DNA from: Nematostella vectensis
Lineage: Eukaryota > Cnidaria > Anthozoa > Actiniaria > Edwardsiidae
Direction: 5' to 3'
Length of the DNA: 64,000 nucleotides
NCBI RefSeq assembly: GCF_932526225.1
Contig: NC_064037.1
Span: 10,150,203-10,214,202, forward strand
The stretch's first letter is position 1; the number at the start of each line of letters is the position of its first letter. A model generated the notes under the pieces. The model was not told the DNA's origin, did not search any database, and worked only from the letters and a program-made list of their open reading frames with translations. Positions 62,285 to 64,000 of this stretch are shown one piece after another. A program made the translations under genes and the position numbers.

Positions 62285-62420
62285 TGGCTCTCCAGCTTTT
62301 GGAGCGCGTGAGTGTTTTTTATTCAGAAAACAAGACTATTGCTTTTGGAGCATGTGATTTTTGCTTTTAAAGCACGTGACTACCGTCTTTTGAGCACGTG
62401 ATTGCTATTCTTGAGCACGT
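62285..62420. repeat. Degenerate 26-30 bp minisatellite with CACGTG sites
   Basis: About five copies of CTTTTGGAGCACGTGATTGC-type units. GCACGTGA, GCACGTGAT and GCACGTGCT preserve the palindromic E-box CACGTG in the rightmost three. It lies about 40-170 bp beyond the stop codon of the coiled-coil gene, so possibly in its 3' UTR. Confidence 0.65.
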
Positions 62421-62458
62421 GCTGTTCTTAATGCCTTACAAGAGTGTATTCGCGCCCC

Positions 62459-63766
62459 CTAGCACCACTCCTCCTCTTCTTCTGTTTCCCCTTCTCGAGC
62501 ACCGCTGCTGGATAAATACAGAAATATTAGCAAATAAAAGTCACAAATTCGAGAGAAGATCCTCTTAGAGGCACTCCTGGCTATGTTTGTGAAGATACCA
62601 CAGCCATTTTGAGTTCTCACGACCACTTAAGGTCGAACGGTGGTCATACTTGCAGCTGTAGTATTTTATAAAATCAAGATGTGGTGTTTTCTTTAGTTTT
62701 ATGGTGTACATAAGCTGTGCGCAGTTTCAACGTTCTGTTGCTAGTTTAGTTGATGTTCCTGATGCTTGCTTTTGTTGTCACTATTGTCGTTATTATTGCT
62801 GCTGCTGTTAATTCTGTTGGTGTTGCTGCGATTGTTGATGCTGTTGTTGTTAGTGTTGCTGCGATTGTTGATGCTGTTGTTGTTGGTGTTGTTGCGATTG
62901 TTGATGCTGCTGTTGTTGTTGATGATGCTGCTGTTGTTGTTGATGATGCTGCTGTTGTTGTTGTTGATGCTGCTGTTGTTGTTGTTGTTGCTGCTGTTGT
63001 TGTTGATGATGCTGCTGTTGTTGTTGTTGATGCTGCTGTTGTTGTTGTTGATGCTGCTGTTGTTGTTGATGATGCTGCTGTTGTTGTTGTTGATGCTGCT
63101 GTTGTTGTTGTTGATGCTGCTGTTGTTGTTGTTGATGCTGTTGTTGTTGGTGTTGTTGCGATTGTTGATGCTGTTATTGTTGTTGCGATTGTTGATGCTG
63201 TTATTGTTGTTGCAATTGTTGATGCTGTTGTTGTTGTTGTTGTGGTTGTTGCTGCGATTGTTGATGCTGCTGTTGTTGTTGTTGATGCTGTTGTTGTTGA
63301 TGATGCTGTTGTTGTCGCTGTTATTGCTGCTGCAGTTTTTGTCGTTGTTGCCGCCTGCTTCATTGTTGTTGTTGTTATGCTGTTGTTGCTATTGTTTTCT
63401 TTTCATCTGTTTCGGTGTTGTTGTTGTTGTTGTTTGTTTATCACTCTCATACCCGTCAGATAGGGAGTCGTGAAGCAACTGCAGTAAAGCAGGGTCTTTA
63501 TCTTTTATGATCGCAAGAAGTCGGTTGAGGTTTTCTCTTTGATGCAGATGGTCGTTGGACTCTTGCTTCAGCTTGATGTACGCATCCGCCTTTTGAATCA
63601 AATAAACACAATTCAACTAAAATGCTTATTTGGGGGAAGCCCATCTTCAGCACCCACAGCGCATGCGCATGCATACCGTTTTCGTTAGCTTTCTCTCTAG
63701 GTCATCAATGCGTCCGTCTTTCCGCTGTATTTCCATCTTCTGAATTTGAAGATCGTTTCGCAAGGC
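62459..63766 (-). CDS. C-terminal part of an unrecognised coiled-coil protein (three last exons)
   Basis: Exons 63677-63766, 63453-63589 and 62459-62507 join in phases 0 and 2 and end at TAG; the acceptor at 63767 shows that more exons lie beyond the right edge. The 91 visible residues begin ALRNDLQIQKMEIQRKDGRI, continue with DDLERKLTKTADAYIKLKQE (heptad-like, charged, likely coiled coil), then LLAIIKDKDPALLQLLHDSL, and finish SDGSGAREGETEEEEEWC. I do not recognise the family. The second exon's donor (GACGG|GTATGAG) was chosen because the resulting phase 2 fits the last exon exactly; reading through instead gives a short Thr run and a stop at 63389. Confidence 0.65.
62800..63440. repeat. GTT/GCT trinucleotide repeat in the last intron of the coiled-coil gene
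   Basis: Imperfect GATGCTGCTGTTGTTGTT units (18-21 bp) form a long array. On the gene strand this is CAA/CAG/CAT, open in every frame because the steps are multiples of three. The splice model places it within the intron 62508-63452, so it is probably not translated. Confidence 0.85.
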
Positions 63767-64000
63767 CTGTCGGTGAATAAAAGTAGCATTAATAAGCACC
63801 GAAATGCTTACTACTGTGGTACCTCCATTAAGCGGCCATTTTGCAGGGTTTCGAGGTTGGCTACTTATCAGGGGAAGTTATTAGTTTTCTGATAATCATA
63901 CATTTTATGTGAGATTTGAGGGCCGTACCCCCTACAGGGGCCAGGCGGCGGGGGTACACCAAGTTTTTAAAAATATTATCAGAATTTGACCAGGGTAAAG
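63767..64000. other. Intron of the coiled-coil gene at the window edge
   Basis: The sequence after the 63767 acceptor shows no further exon up to the window end. Confidence 0.5.

Larger units (their letters stand above)
59891..62458. other. Intergenic region rich in fold-back elements
   Basis: Between the CHFR start and the end of the coiled-coil gene lie two SINE-related pieces or their host element, a perfect palindrome, a MITE with clear target duplication and a CACGTG-bearing minisatellite, all listed separately. No gene was found. Confidence 0.65.

Noticed and set aside
63389-63452. Read-through end of the coiled-coil gene (Thr run, then stop)
   Set aside because: Splicing at 63453 gives an exact phase match to a good acceptor at 62508 and a more protein-like end, so the read-through form is less likely, although it may exist.
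62746-63473. Long Leu-, Val- or Thr/Ala-rich open frames at the GTT/GCT repeat
   Set aside because: All frames are open because of the trinucleotide composition. Splice signals and phase place the array inside an intron.

Overview
The window is invertebrate animal nuclear DNA, most likely from an early-branching metazoan such as an anthozoan cnidarian. That placement is an inference from the gene set, the dense small introns with conserved phases, and the abundant short DNA-transposon and tRNA-SINE debris; no single feature proves it. All recognised genes lie on the minus strand. I assembled their exons by hand from homology, GT/AG signals and intron phase. Phases agree at every junction and each complete model gives a protein close to the usual family length.

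Layout from left to right. (1) 217-740: the first two coding exons of a T-box gene that runs off the left edge. (2) 7365-13069: a complete six-exon Tbx2/3-type T-box gene (572 aa) in tandem with it. (3) 13070-25097: a gene-poor 12 kb stretch. (4) 25098-45801: a complete 19-exon gene for a membrane-associated phosphatidylinositol transfer protein (PITPNM/RdgB family, 1369 aa) with PITP domain, FFAT motif, DDHD domain and LNS2 domain. (5) 48200-59890: a complete 21-exon CHFR gene (667 aa; FHA, RING, cysteine-rich region, PBZ finger). (6) 59891-62458: a pile of nested fold-back elements and SINEs. (7) 62459-63766: the last three exons of an unrecognised coiled-coil protein that starts beyond the right edge.

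The most unusual observation is inside the PITPNM gene. Three of its exon-intron borders have been turned into tandem arrays. About 76 copies of a 72-bp unit (31062-36600) each carry the last 28 bp of intron 11 plus the start of exon 12, so each repeats the 3' splice site. A 31-bp array (27730-28150) repeats the 3' splice site of exon 15. An array at 28917-29975 repeats the 3' end of exon 13 with its 5' splice site. A fourth border, the exon 18 donor, is present in two copies. The intron flanks are therefore filled with close copies of the real splice sites, most of which would give a frameshift or an early stop if used. The very long open frames on both strands of the 72-bp array are an artefact of a unit length divisible by three.

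The genes do not form one pathway: T-box genes are developmental transcription factors, PITPNM works in lipid transfer at ER-plasma membrane contacts, and CHFR is a mitotic-stress ubiquitin ligase.
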